A DNA stretch of 64,000 nucleotides from an uncultured SAR116 cluster alpha proteobacterium (GCA_902619805.1 CACNGC010000001.1:186001-250000); one strand, 5' to 3'. Positions 17,643-27,385 are shown, counted from the first letter of the stretch. The notes: generated from the letters alone by a model not told the origin. Translations and numbers: made by a program.

Positions 17643-18236
17643 TTATAATTTGTTTCTAGCTTTTAAAGCTTGCGCAATTGTTCCATCGTCTAAAAAGTCT
17701 AATTCTCCACCCACTGGTAATCCATGTGCTAATCTTGTGATGTTAATATTAAATTTACTTAATATTTCTGCTAAATAATGTGCGGTTGTTTGTCCATCAA
17801 GTGTGGCTGAGATTGCAATAATTATTTCTTTGATAGATTCGTTTTCTAATCTTTTTTCTAAAGAAGCAATATTAAGTTGTTCTGGATTGACACCATCTAT
17901 TGCTGATAAAACACCACCTAATATATGATATTTCCCATTATAAACATTTGATCTTTCTAGTGCCCATAAATCTGCAACAGTCTCAACTACGCATAACAAG
18001 TTTTGATTTCTTGAAGAATCTTTGCAAATGTGACAGATTTCATTTTCATCTAAATTACCACATTCAAGACAACTTCTAATGTTATTAGCTACTGTGTTCA
18101 AATCTTCAATAAGTGGTAATAGTAATTTTTCTTTATCTTTTAATAAATGTAAAACAACCCTTCTGGATGATCTAGGACCTAAACCAGGTAGTTTTGAAAC
18201 TTTTTTTATTAGTTTTTCTAAATATTGTTCAGACAT
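17643..18236 (-). CDS. recR: Recombination mediator protein RecR
   Basis: The 197-residue protein has the helix-hairpin-helix KLPGLGPRSSRRVVLHLL, a four-Cys zinc finger (CLECG then CHICKD), and a Toprim domain with LCVVETVADLWALE. RecR with RecO loads RecA on gaps. It lies 20 bases after dnaX on the same strand. The ybaB gene that usually stands between dnaX and recR is absent here. Confidence 0.97.
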   Translation of the reverse strand: MSEQYLEKLIKKVSKLPGLGPRSSRRVVLHLLKDKEKLLLPLIEDLNTVANNIRSCLECGNLDENEICHICKDSSRNQNLLCVVETVADLWALERSNVYNGKYHILGGVLSAIDGVNPEQLNIASLEKRLENESIKEIIIAISATLDGQTTAHYLAEILSKFNINITRLAHGLPVGGELDFLDDGTIAQALKARNKL

Positions 18237-18256
18237 TGTAATTTTCCAAATATAAT

Positions 18257-19972
18257 TTAATTTGATTTTTTATCATTAATTGAAGTTATCTCAGCCTGAG
18301 GAAAATGTTTAAATACCTCTGCAAAATGAGGATTTGTTTTTATTTGTTCTTTCTGCTCATTCAATTTAATATCCTGTTTTTCAACAATAGTTTTTTCTCC
18401 ATCTTCTTCAGAATGAGTAACATTCCATTTATTTTTTGTTATTTTTTCTAAGGTGGAAGATAAATTTTTCAGAATTTCTGTATCAGATTTGAATTTTAAT
18501 CTTAGCTTTATATTAAGTTGTTCAAAAGATATTAAATGAACATTATTAATTAATTGAGCATGGAGCAGGGACTCTCTGTTTTTTAAAAGTAAATCTAACA
18601 TATCTTCAAAGGATTCAGGATTTTTGAAATTTTCTAATTTTTCTTCATTATTAACTATTACTTCTTTATTTAACTTGTCTTTAGAATCTGGCGCCTCAGA
18701 CACTTTAGTTTGATCATTATTTGATTTCTCTTCTTTATAATTAGTAATATTATCTTTAACTGCTTTTTCTTTAGAGTTTGGTATCTCAGAAATTTTAGTA
18801 TGTTTATTCTCTGATTGAGTGTTTGTTTGCTCTGACATTTTTTCTAAAAATTGACTTGGATCTGGAAGTGATGATCCATAGCATAATTTTATTATCGCCA
18901 TTGAACCAGCTTGTTCTTCATTGGGGGCATATTTTAATTCTTCAATACTCTTAATTAAAATTTGCCATAATCTGACAAGCTTTGGTAATCCATTTGTAGA
19001 AATTTCAGAAATTTTTTTTTGTATGGACTCAGTCATATTATTATCTGATTTAATAACATTGATTTTTGATGCCAAATGACTTATTTCCAAGAGGTTTGAA
19101 ATTATTTGAAGTGGTTGTACACCATTTTGTAAAATGTCATCATAAACTTTTAAAGCTTCGCTACATTGATTTGATAAACATAGCTCAAACAATTCAATGT
19201 TTTTTTCATAACCATTTAATCCAAGCATGTTTAAGACTGTTTGTTCTTTAATATCATCGCCACATAGAGATGCAGCTTGATCTAGTAAAGATAAAGCATC
19301 TCTTACAGATCCTTCACTTGCTTTACAAATATGTGAGATAGAGTCATTCTCAAAAGAAATCCTTTCATTTTGACAAATGCTTTTTAAATGATTTGACAAT
19401 GTTTTTAAATCAACTCTTTGAAGATCAAATTTTTGACATCTTGAGATTATTGTTGCTGGTATTTTTTTAATTTCAGTTGTTGCAAAAATGAATTTCACAT
19501 TTTGTGGAGGTTCTTCTAATGTTTTTAAAAGAGCATTAAATGCTGCGTTAGACAACATATGAACTTCATCTATAATGTAAACTTTGTATCTTGCATTATT
19601 TGGTGAATATATAACTGAGTCAATTATTTCTCTTATGCCATCCACACCTGTTCTACTGGCGGCATCAACCTCAATGACATCAAGAAAATTTCCATTATTT
19701 ATAGATTGGCACGGTGAGCAATTATTACAAATTTCAAAAGATGGATCTTTTTTGCTACCATCACCAATGCAATTTAATGCTTTAGCAATTATTCTTGCAG
19801 TGGTAGTTTTGCCGACGCCTCTAATACCAGTTAAGAGAAACGCGTGGGCTAATCTACCTTTGTTCAGAGCATTATTAAAAGTTTTTACTAATGTATCTTG
19901 ACCAATTAATTGACTGAAATCATTTGGTCTATATTTACGAGCTAAAACTCTATAATTGTTTTGTTCATTAAT
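18257..19972 (-). CDS. dnaX: DNA polymerase III subunit tau (DnaX), non-ATG start or indel
   Basis: The reading frame is open from 19972 and gives about 571 residues with a complete N-terminus: YRVLARKYRPNDFSQLIGQ, Walker A GIRGVGKTTT, a four-Cys zinc site (C near IGDG, then ICNNCSPC), and the DEVH box IIDEVHML. The first ATG/GTG/TTG in frame is GTG 19645, inside the ATPase domain, which cannot be the real start. The N-terminus points to ATT (19972-19970) or ATA (19981). An ATG at 19968 is out of frame and would join it if the AAAA run just after it were one base longer. The linker after domain III (about 390-460) is low-complexity with an internal repeat. DnaX is the clamp-loader subunit. 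Confidence 0.93.
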   Translation of the reverse strand: MNEQNNYRVLARKYRPNDFSQLIGQDTLVKTFNNALNKGRLAHAFLLTGIRGVGKTTTARIIAKALNCIGDGSKKDPSFEICNNCSPCQSINNGNFLDVIEVDAASRTGVDGIREIIDSVIYSPNNARYKVYIIDEVHMLSNAAFNALLKTLEEPPQNVKFIFATTEIKKIPATIISRCQKFDLQRVDLKTLSNHLKSICQNERISFENDSISHICKASEGSVRDALSLLDQAASLCGDDIKEQTVLNMLGLNGYEKNIELFELCLSNQCSEALKVYDDILQNGVQPLQIISNLLEISHLASKINVIKSDNNMTESIQKKISEISTNGLPKLVRLWQILIKSIEELKYAPNEEQAGSMAIIKLCYGSSLPDPSQFLEKMSEQTNTQSENKHTKISEIPNSKEKAVKDNITNYKEEKSNNDQTKVSEAPDSKDKLNKEVIVNNEEKLENFKNPESFEDMLDLLLKNRESLLHAQLINNVHLISFEQLNIKLRLKFKSDTEILKNLSSTLEKITKNKWNVTHSEEDGEKTIVEKQDIKLNEQKEQIKTNPHFAEVFKHFPQAEITSINDKKSN

Positions 19973-20007
19973 ATTATTTATTTGATATCTCGTTTTTAAT
20001 CGCTAAA

Positions 20008-20100
20008 ACGAAGGGCCTCACAACCCGCTATCATTGTTACGGCTGCTTCCTTTCGGACCTGACCGGATTGGCAAGAATTACGTCCGTGTGACCCTTCACA
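20008..20100 (-). ncRNA. ffs: Signal recognition particle RNA (4.5S, small bacterial type)
   Basis: On the minus strand the central SRP motif GGTCAGGTCCGAAAGGAAGC is present with the GAAA-type apical loop and the asymmetric loop that binds Ffh. The ends AAGGGTCACA and TGTGAGGCCCTT pair to close the hairpin. It lies between pheA and dnaX on the same strand, just upstream of dnaX, as in many alphaproteobacteria. Ends are approximate to a few bases. Confidence 0.95.
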
Positions 20101-20152
20101 AATATATATGTTATAAATAATAACAATATGCAAGAATTTCTGTATTTTTGAA

Positions 20153-21001
20153 TTAGTTTTTTCTAGCTCTAGAGTAAGTACCAATAATTTTTACTGAACT
20201 AGGTTCACTGTAGAAATACATTTCTTCTAGAGCGTTTTGCATAGGTTTTGTATCGGGATGACCTTCTGCATCAACATAAAATCTTGCCGCATTCATTTCT
20301 TTGCCGCCAATATAGCTCTCTAGTTTAGTAAGATTAATTCCGTTAGTGGCAAACCCACCTAATACTTTATATAAAGCAGCAGGAACCGATCTAACCTCAA
20401 ATATTATAGTTGTTACAGGAATTGAGATATCAACAGATGGTTTTCCAGGGTTTTTAGCCATTATTAAAAATCTAGTTGTATTATGTTCTGCATCTTCAAT
20501 GTTATTTTTCAATATTTGTAAGTCATAAATTTTTGCTGCCATGTTTGAAGCGATTGCTGCAATTTTAGGATCTTCTAGCCTTGAAACCTCTTCAGCAGCT
20601 CCAGCAGTATCTATGTGTTGTATTGGGATTAGGTTATGTTTTTTTATGAATTTTCTACATTGAGCAAGCCCTTGTGCATGACTTTTTACATATTTTAAAT
20701 CCTCTAATTTAGAAGTTTTAAGTCCAAGTAATTGATGATTTACTCTTTGAAAATGTTCACCAACAATAAACAAGCCGCTTTCTGGTATTAAATGATGGAT
20801 ATCCGCCACTCTTCCAGCCAAAGAATTCTCAACAGGTACCATTGCGTAGTCTGATTTACCATTTTTGGTAGAGTTAAGCATGTCTTCAAATGAAGTACAT
20901 GCTAGAGTTTTAGAGTTAGGAAAATAAGCTTCACATGCCATATTTGAATATGCGCCAGCCATACCTTGAAAAGCAATTATAAGTTTACTTTTATTATCCA
21001 T
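20153..21001 (-). CDS. pheA: Prephenate dehydratase
   Basis: The 282-residue protein has the dehydratase domain (FQGMAGAYSNMACEAYFP; NTTRFLIMAKNP with the catalytic Thr) and a C-terminal ACT domain (TNGINLTKLESYIGGKE) that normally senses phenylalanine. It converts prephenate to phenylpyruvate. There is no chorismate mutase domain, so this is the monofunctional form. It follows kdsB on the same strand. Confidence 0.96.
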   Translation of the reverse strand: MDNKSKLIIAFQGMAGAYSNMACEAYFPNSKTLACTSFEDMLNSTKNGKSDYAMVPVENSLAGRVADIHHLIPESGLFIVGEHFQRVNHQLLGLKTSKLEDLKYVKSHAQGLAQCRKFIKKHNLIPIQHIDTAGAAEEVSRLEDPKIAAIASNMAAKIYDLQILKNNIEDAEHNTTRFLIMAKNPGKPSVDISIPVTTIIFEVRSVPAALYKVLGGFATNGINLTKLESYIGGKEMNAARFYVDAEGHPDTKPMQNALEEMYFYSEPSSVKIIGTYSRARKN

Positions 21002-21044
21002 TTTTTATCTCTATTTTGTTTGAATTAATTTATTATATGAATAA

Positions 21045-21803
21045 CTAAATTAAGTCTTTAAAATAATTTTCTGCTTTCTTTAAATCTGATTTTGTATCCA
21101 CTCCAATCGGGTGTTCAGAAGTAATAATCGTGTGTATCTGCATTCCTGATTCTAGCGCTCGAAGCTGTTCAAGTTTCTCTGACTTTTCTAGTGGAGAAGG
21201 TTTAAGTTTTACAAATTTTTCTAAAATATCTCTTCGCCATGCATAAATCCCGATATGATGCCAAATATTTTCACTTCCAGTTGGAATACATGCTCTACTA
21301 AAATATAATGCTCTTCCAACATCATCTATTTTTGGGTTGTCTTTTTTGAAAGCTGCTGCAACTTTAACAACTGACGGGTCATCAAATTCATCTGGAGAAG
21401 CTTTAACAATAACTGTTGTAATTTCCTTTAATGGATCATTAGCTACCTGAGCTAATTTTTGAATTAAATTTCCGGAAATATTTGGTAGGTCGCCTTGAAG
21501 ATGAATAATATTTTTATATTTTTTTTCATGATCAAACTTTTCAAGAGCTTCTAATATCCTATCTGATCCACTTTCATGTTGATGAGAAGTCATTAATGCA
21601 GTTCCGCCATATTCACTAACAGTTTTAAAAATCAACTTGTCATCAGTTGCAACAACTACTGGAGCATTTAATTTTGCGTTTTTTGCACAATTGTATGCGT
21701 GAATTATTAATGGGATACCATTTATCTTTAGTAGTGGTTTATTAGGTAATCTTAATGAACCCAACCTAGCAGGTATCATAATTATGGTATCAGTAAATTC
21801 CAA
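21045..21803 (-). CDS. kdsB: 3-deoxy-manno-octulosonate cytidylyltransferase
   Basis: The 252-residue nucleotidyltransferase has the CTP-binding N-terminus IPARLGSLRLPNKPLLKI, the HLQGDLPNI metal site and HIGIYAWRRDIL. It activates Kdo to CMP-Kdo for lipopolysaccharide, so the organism probably makes an LPS core. It is upstream of pheA and divergent from the cytochrome c gene, a standard alphaproteobacterial arrangement. Confidence 0.96.
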   Translation of the reverse strand: MEFTDTIIMIPARLGSLRLPNKPLLKINGIPLIIHAYNCAKNAKLNAPVVVATDDKLIFKTVSEYGGTALMTSHQHESGSDRILEALEKFDHEKKYKNIIHLQGDLPNISGNLIQKLAQVANDPLKEITTVIVKASPDEFDDPSVVKVAAAFKKDNPKIDDVGRALYFSRACIPTGSENIWHHIGIYAWRRDILEKFVKLKPSPLEKSEKLEQLRALESGMQIHTIITSEHPIGVDTKSDLKKAENYFKDLI

Positions 21804-21946
21804 TTTTATGCTCCATGAATCATTTATAATTATATTTAAAGTTTCTTGGAAATAATTTATTACCCTTTTTGACTTTTATACTTGAAGAAAGCATTTCTTG
21901 CATGTAAATAATTATTAAATAAGAATTTTTATTTGTGGATTGATTT

Positions 21947-22480
21947 ATGGATGCATTGAGATTTAACAAGATAGCAGCAGCTTTATTATCAGGTGTTTTG
22001 TTGATAATGGTTTTTGGAAAAATTGGTAATTTACTTGTTAATCCAAATACGGTAGTTTCAAATGCATATCCAATCGAAGTTCCAGAAAATGCTGAAACAA
22101 AAATAAAAGAAACCAAAGAAATAGTTGTTGAACCTATACTTGCTCTTTTAGCTAATGCAGATATAGATAGTGGTCAGAAAATTTCTAAAAAATGTGTTGC
22201 TTGTCATGGATTTGATGCTGGAGGTCCAAACAAAGTTGGGCCTAATCTTTATAATATTGTTAACAAAGATCAAGGTAAAGCTGACTATGCATATTCAAAA
22301 ACACTTGCGTCATTATCTGGGAAATGGACTTACGAAGAGCTGAACAAATTTTTGTATAAACCAAAACTATTTTATAAAGGTACTAAAATGAACTATGCAG
22401 GTTTATCAAAAACAAAAGATAGAGCTGATCTAATTGCTTGGTTAAGAACAAAGAGCGATAGTCCTGTGGCCTTGCCATAG
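21947..22480 (+). CDS. Membrane-anchored cytochrome c (CycM type)
   Basis: The 177-residue protein has one N-terminal membrane anchor (residues about 8-30, no cleavage site obvious), a linker, and a class I cytochrome c domain with the haem site CVACH and the distal methionine in TKMNYAGL. CycM-type cytochromes carry electrons from the bc1 complex to the oxidase. The anchor and the position divergent from kdsB fit CycM. The gene has no other cytochrome gene beside it. Confidence 0.9.
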   Translation: MDALRFNKIAAALLSGVLLIMVFGKIGNLLVNPNTVVSNAYPIEVPENAETKIKETKEIVVEPILALLANADIDSGQKISKKCVACHGFDAGGPNKVGPNLYNIVNKDQGKADYAYSKTLASLSGKWTYEELNKFLYKPKLFYKGTKMNYAGLSKTKDRADLIAWLRTKSDSPVALP

Positions 22481-22525
22481 ATAAAATACAAATGAACAAA
22501 AATCCCTTTTGAAAAGGTCCCTTTT

Positions 22526-23317
22526 ATGAATGAAGCTGAATTTATTGAAATTTCAGATTTTATAAATTTATTGGCTGATCGTTCAAAAGTTATAACTTTA
22601 GAAGGTTTTAACTCAAATCTAACTCTACAAGTTAAAGATGATGGAAGCCCTGTAACAGACTATGATATTAATTCTGAAAAAATATTAAGAGAGATTATAT
22701 CAGCTAAATTTCCCAATCATAATATATTTGCTGAAGAGATGGGATTTACATCTAATAATTCAGATTATACCTGGATAATAGATCCAATAGACGGAACTCG
22801 TAGCTATGTTATTGGAAGGCCTTTATGGGGCACATTAATATCACTTGCATTTAAAGGTGAACCAATTATTGGCATGGCTGATTTTCCTGCCCTAGATGAA
22901 AGATGGATTGGTTATAAAAATAAATGTCTACTTAACAACGTAGCTTTTAAAAAAAATTATAAATCCATCACAAGCATATCTGAAGCAACAGTTGGCTCTA
23001 CAGGGCCACATTTATTTTCTGAAATTGGTAAACAAAAATATGAAACTTTGATAAAAAATTCCAAGTATCATATTTGGTCAGGAGATTGTCATAATTATTG
23101 TTTGGTAATCAAAGGAGGCTTAGATTTAATAGTTGAAGAAGGTCTTTCTTCATATGATATCTTGCCATTGATACCTATATTAAAAGCAAAAGATATTATT
23201 GTAACTGACTGGAAATCTAAAAAAATTAATCTTAAGAATGATTTATTCAGCAAGTACTCTGTAATAGTTGCAAGAGATAAGAATATTTATCACACAGCAA
23301 TTAATTACATGAATTAA
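22526..23317 (+). CDS. hisN: Histidinol-phosphatase (inositol monophosphatase family)
   Basis: The 263-residue protein has the IMPase metal sites: EEMG, WIIDPIDGTRSYVIG and the C-terminal sequence WSGDCHNYCLVIKGGLDL, with YDILPLIPIL. This last part is typical of HisN, the histidinol-phosphatase of alphaproteobacteria and actinobacteria, rather than of SuhB or CysQ. It starts with ATG after an AAAAGGTCCC leader and lies 45 bases after the cytochrome c gene. Confidence 0.88.
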   Translation: MNEAEFIEISDFINLLADRSKVITLEGFNSNLTLQVKDDGSPVTDYDINSEKILREIISAKFPNHNIFAEEMGFTSNNSDYTWIIDPIDGTRSYVIGRPLWGTLISLAFKGEPIIGMADFPALDERWIGYKNKCLLNNVAFKKNYKSITSISEATVGSTGPHLFSEIGKQKYETLIKNSKYHIWSGDCHNYCLVIKGGLDLIVEEGLSSYDILPLIPILKAKDIIVTDWKSKKINLKNDLFSKYSVIVARDKNIYHTAINYMN

Positions 23318-23325
23318 TTTAAAAT

Positions 23326-24783
23326 TTAACTTTTTGAACAATATTTTATAATCATATTCACAATATTCCTTAATCCCATAGCTTCTCCGCCCACAGGGAA
23401 ACCTGGCCGTGATGAAGTATTCCAAGCCATCAAATCAACATGTGCCCAATTTGTATTTTTATCTATAAATCTATTTAGGAATAATGCTGCAGTTATTGCA
23501 CCACCTGTTCCAGATGATCCTGTGCTGCTCATTGCATTATTATTTTTATCAAGTTGTTTATTATAAGGTTTAAATAAAGGTAATCTCCACATTGGGTCAA
23601 TTTGTTTTATACCTTCATTTATAATATCTTCGCCTAAATTATCATTGTTTGTAAATAATGCAGGTAATTCTGTACCTAAAGCCACTCTTGCAGCTCCCGT
23701 TAAAGTAGCGAAATCTAAAATAAAATCACTTTTTATTTTGCTTTCTTGACAATAAGTGAGTGCGTCTGCAAGTAGTAATCTCCCTTCCGCGTCTGTATTA
23801 CCAATTTCAACTGGTGTTTGGTTTCTTGAATAAACAACATCTAATGGTCTCATAGATTTTTCAGAAACAGCATTCTCAGCAAGTGGTAAAATTACTCTTA
23901 AGTTAACAGGACAATTTATGGACATTAATGCATAAGCTATGCCCAGGACTACTGCACTACCACCCATATCTTTTTTCATTAATAACATACTATTGGAGGG
24001 TTTTATATCTAAACCACCACTATCAAAAGTAACTCCCTTACCAACCAAAACAATATTAGGATAATTGTTTTTTTTACTTTTATTCCATTGAAGATCAATG
24101 AGCAAAGGTTTGTTTTCTGAAGATCTGCCAACAAAGTCTACTAAGGGAAAATTCTTTTCTAATTTATTGTCCTTATATGTTAAAATTACAGGTGAAAATT
24201 TTTTAAATGATTTTTTAATTACTTTTTCGTAGTTAAGTGGTGTTAGGATGTTTGGTGGTAAATTTATTAAATCTCTTGCTAGGAAAATACCTCGTATTTC
24301 TGCAAAACACTTTTCTAATGAATTTTTTGAAACTTCTTTTTTACATTGAGACAAGCATAGGGACTGCTTTTTGTGAGTGTTTTTGTTTATTTTTTTTATG
24401 GAAAAATTATAGAATGCTAACCCCCATCCTAAAATAAAGTTTAACTTGTCAAAGTTTTCAAATTCGTCAACAAATTGAACACTCCATTTTCTCTTTGGAA
24501 GTTTCTGTGATAGTTTAGCTGCTTGGTCAATTAAGCTTTCTTTTGGCTCATGGGATTTTTTAATTATCGCAATTGCTCCACCAAGAGCAAATTCCTCATC
24601 TGGGAAAAATCCAAAATTCTGCGTTTCTAGTACAAAACTTGTATTTAAAAATATTTTTTGTTTTTCGGATATTAACTTAGTTGATTTTAAATTTTTTATA
24701 TCGTTAAAAAGATAAAGAGGAATTGATTTGATTTTTCTATTTTCGCAAAATCCATTTATAATCTCATTAAAATTATATACCAT
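23326..24783 (-). CDS. M17 leucyl aminopeptidase family protein
   Basis: The 485-residue protein has the M17 catalytic domain: VLVGKGVTFDSGGLDIKPS, MKKDMGGSAVVLG and NTDAEGRLLLADAL with the two-metal ligands and the catalytic Lys/Arg. The N-terminal domain is divergent. M17 enzymes remove N-terminal residues from peptides and, in some bacteria, process glutathione-derived Cys-Gly. The gene is close to the usual PepA length (about 500), but is of the second alphaproteobacterial M17 type. It is convergent with hisN. Confidence 0.92.
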   Translation of the reverse strand: MVYNFNEIINGFCENRKIKSIPLYLFNDIKNLKSTKLISEKQKIFLNTSFVLETQNFGFFPDEEFALGGAIAIIKKSHEPKESLIDQAAKLSQKLPKRKWSVQFVDEFENFDKLNFILGWGLAFYNFSIKKINKNTHKKQSLCLSQCKKEVSKNSLEKCFAEIRGIFLARDLINLPPNILTPLNYEKVIKKSFKKFSPVILTYKDNKLEKNFPLVDFVGRSSENKPLLIDLQWNKSKKNNYPNIVLVGKGVTFDSGGLDIKPSNSMLLMKKDMGGSAVVLGIAYALMSINCPVNLRVILPLAENAVSEKSMRPLDVVYSRNQTPVEIGNTDAEGRLLLADALTYCQESKIKSDFILDFATLTGAARVALGTELPALFTNNDNLGEDIINEGIKQIDPMWRLPLFKPYNKQLDKNNNAMSSTGSSGTGGAITAALFLNRFIDKNTNWAHVDLMAWNTSSRPGFPVGGEAMGLRNIVNMIIKYCSKS

Positions 24784-24868
24784 TATTTAATTACCTCGTA
24801 ATAAAATTTAAAATTATAACATTACTCTTAAAATATGGTATTTCTAAATTAACAAAAAAGTTAAAGAA

Positions 24869-26596
24869 ATGAATAGTATTTTAGAATTTTCAGAATTTTT
24901 AAAAAAATTAAAAAAATTAAATTATTTAGTTTTAGGTTCCTTGATTATTTTAATAATTATAGCTCTTTTCTCTGGGCAATACTCAATACCTCCTATAGAC
25001 AGGGATGAAGCCCGTTTTGCTCAAGCTAGCAGTCAAATGATTCAAAGTGGTGATTATGTAAATATTAAATTTCAAGACGAAATTAGAGCCAAGAAACCAA
25101 TTGGCATTTATTGGCTTCAAGCGTTTTCAGCAAAAATATTTGGTCAGGAAGATATTGGTTCGTATAGAATACCATCTTTATTAAGCTCTATTATAACACT
25201 AGTTTTTTTTGGTTTAATAACTAGGTTGATTTTTCCACTTTATCAGACCTTTATCGTAACATTATTATTTGCATCATCAATTGTATTTATGGGAGAAGCT
25301 CATCTTGCCAAAACTGATGCTACTCTTTTGTGTTTAATTTGTGTTCAGCAATATTTTTTACTCAAAATAATTTTGCAACAAGAAAATACTTTCAAAGTAA
25401 AATACCTTTATCCAATACTAGTGTGGCTGACTTTTTCTTTTGGGGTTTTGGTAAAAGGTCCTATTTCAATAGCTATACTTTTTCCTACAGTTATTGCCTT
25501 TTGTATAATTCAGAAATCTATAAGTTTGATAAAGTCTTTAAGACCCATTATAGGTTTATTAATATGTACTTTAGTTATTCTACCATGGTTTTTGGCGATT
25601 GATGAAGCAACAAACGGTATGTTTTTACAAAAAGCTTTTCAAGAAGATTTTTTTAGTAAATTGGAGAGTGGTCAAGAAGGACATGGTGCGTTGCCAGGAA
25701 CTCATTTATTAACACTATCAATTTCAATATGGCCTGTTGCAACTTTTCTACCTTGCTTGATTTTATTTAGTTTACAAAATAGAACTAACATAATTATAAA
25801 ATTTTTATTGTGTTGGATTTTACCATTTTGGGTTATTATCGAATTAATTCCAACAAAACTTTTTCATTATCCACTTCCAGTTTTGCCTGCAATTGCAATT
25901 CTAGCAATAGGAGGACTATTGCAGTTTAAGTCTAATATCAAAAAAATAAAATGTGCTTTAGTTAGAAAAATTACCTATATGTCTTCAATTTTATTTAGCT
26001 TTGGAGGGATTATCTTAAGTGGAGGAATATTTTATATTTCTTCTAAGTTTAATATTGAAAACGATAATATTTTAACATTTTTTACAATTTTACTTATCTT
26101 AATTTCGCTTGTTATTTTTATTTTGTCCTTAACTTTGATTTTTAATTTCAAAAATTTATACCTAGATATTAGTAAAAGTTTTTACAATATTTTATTGGCA
26201 ATCGTTGCTCTTGCATCAATTTTTAATATTATTAATTATAACTTTGTTTTACCTAAACTAGATTATTTACATCCAAGTAATGCAATAATAAAAAAATTAA
26301 AAAAAGTTAAGGCTGATGCAGTAGCGTCTTCAGGCTATCATGAACCAAGTCTTGTTTTTTTATTAAATGGTGATGTTTTATTATCTGATCCTCACGAAGT
26401 TGCTATTTTTATGGCTGAGGGTAAAAACAATGTAGCATTAATAGAAAAAAGCGATCTAAAACAATTCTTAGAAACAACAAATGATCTAAATTTAAAAATA
26501 AAAGAAATATCTATAGTAAAAGGTTTTAACATAGCTAAAGGAAGGCATGTAGAAATATACATTTTTCAAAATCAATTGTTTGACCTAAGTAATTAA
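24869..26596 (+). CDS. ArnT-like glycosyltransferase, GT-C fold (GT39/83 type)
   Basis: The 575-residue integral membrane protein has the PMT/ArnT-type first loop PPIDRDEARFAQASSQM with the catalytic DE pair, followed by about eleven membrane segments. ArnT-type enzymes use undecaprenyl- or dolichyl-linked sugars to modify lipid A or core on the periplasmic side. It is followed by a GT2 polyprenyl-phosphate glycosyltransferase and a LAB_N protein. Acceptor and donor sugar cannot be read from the sequence. Confidence 0.88.
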   Translation: MNSILEFSEFLKKLKKLNYLVLGSLIILIIIALFSGQYSIPPIDRDEARFAQASSQMIQSGDYVNIKFQDEIRAKKPIGIYWLQAFSAKIFGQEDIGSYRIPSLLSSIITLVFFGLITRLIFPLYQTFIVTLLFASSIVFMGEAHLAKTDATLLCLICVQQYFLLKIILQQENTFKVKYLYPILVWLTFSFGVLVKGPISIAILFPTVIAFCIIQKSISLIKSLRPIIGLLICTLVILPWFLAIDEATNGMFLQKAFQEDFFSKLESGQEGHGALPGTHLLTLSISIWPVATFLPCLILFSLQNRTNIIIKFLLCWILPFWVIIELIPTKLFHYPLPVLPAIAILAIGGLLQFKSNIKKIKCALVRKITYMSSILFSFGGIILSGGIFYISSKFNIENDNILTFFTILLILISLVIFILSLTLIFNFKNLYLDISKSFYNILLAIVALASIFNIINYNFVLPKLDYLHPSNAIIKKLKKVKADAVASSGYHEPSLVFLLNGDVLLSDPHEVAIFMAEGKNNVALIEKSDLKQFLETTNDLNLKIKEISIVKGFNIAKGRHVEIYIFQNQLFDLSN

Positions 26597-26640
26597 AATA
26601 GCTATTGATTTCTATACATTCAATTATTGCAATTTTAAAC

Positions 26641-27372
26641 ATGTCCAAAGCAACTGAAATATCTGTGGTTATTCCTGTTAAAAATGAAGCAGGAAACATT
26701 GATAGCCTAGTAAGTGAAATTCATAAGTCATTAAAAAAGTTTAGTTACGAAATAATATACGTAAATGACGGATCAGACGATAAAACCGAATTAGAATTGA
26801 AAAATAATATGAAAAATAACAAAAAGTTAAGAGTTATTAGTCATGAAAACAGTCAAGGTCAATCTGCAGCTTTAAGGACTGGTATTAAAGCATCAAATTC
26901 AACACTAATAGCAACTTTGGATGGAGACGGTCAAAATGATCCATCAGATCTTCCAAAAATGATTGATACACTCAAGAGCTGTAAAGATGAGTTAGTATTA
27001 ATTGGCGGAGTTAGAGTAAATCGTAAGGATAGTATTTCTAAGTTATGGGCATCATCTTTTGCAAAATATTGTAGATTTATTTTGCTTAAGGATACTCACC
27101 CAGATTCAGGTTGTGGTATAAAAGTATTTCATAAAGAGTTATTTTTAAGACTTCCTTATTTTGACCATATGCACAGATTTTTATCAGCTTTAGCCTTACG
27201 TGAAGGGGCCAAGGTATTAAAATTTAATGTTAAACATAGAGAAAGATTATTAGGGACTTCAAATTATACTAATTTTGGAAGATTCCTTGTTGGCCTTTTT
27301 GATGTGCTAGGTGTAATTTGGCTAAGAAATAGAATGCCAAAAAATACTTCCTTTAAAGAGATTTTAAAATAA
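26641..27372 (+). CDS. GT2 glycosyltransferase (polyprenyl-phosphate sugar transferase type)
   Basis: The 243-residue product from ATG 26641 starts MSKATEISVVIPVKNEAGN. A longer frame from TTG 26605 is open but adds a non-conserved extension. It has the GT-A motifs IIYVNDGSDD and ATLDGDGQNDPSDLP, close to DPM synthase/ArnC families, and no strong C-terminal membrane domain. It would make the lipid-linked sugar donor used by the upstream ArnT-like enzyme. The next gene starts thirteen bases downstream. Confidence 0.88.
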   Translation: MSKATEISVVIPVKNEAGNIDSLVSEIHKSLKKFSYEIIYVNDGSDDKTELELKNNMKNNKKLRVISHENSQGQSAALRTGIKASNSTLIATLDGDGQNDPSDLPKMIDTLKSCKDELVLIGGVRVNRKDSISKLWASSFAKYCRFILLKDTHPDSGCGIKVFHKELFLRLPYFDHMHRFLSALALREGAKVLKFNVKHRERLLGTSNYTNFGRFLVGLFDVLGVIWLRNRMPKNTSFKEILK

Positions 27373-27385
27373 TTAGGAATTTGTA

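Noticed and set aside
19012-19020. Nine-A run in dnaX as a slippage site to make gamma
   Set aside because: It falls around residue 318, inside the collar domain, where truncation would damage assembly. Runs of this length are common in such AT-rich DNA.
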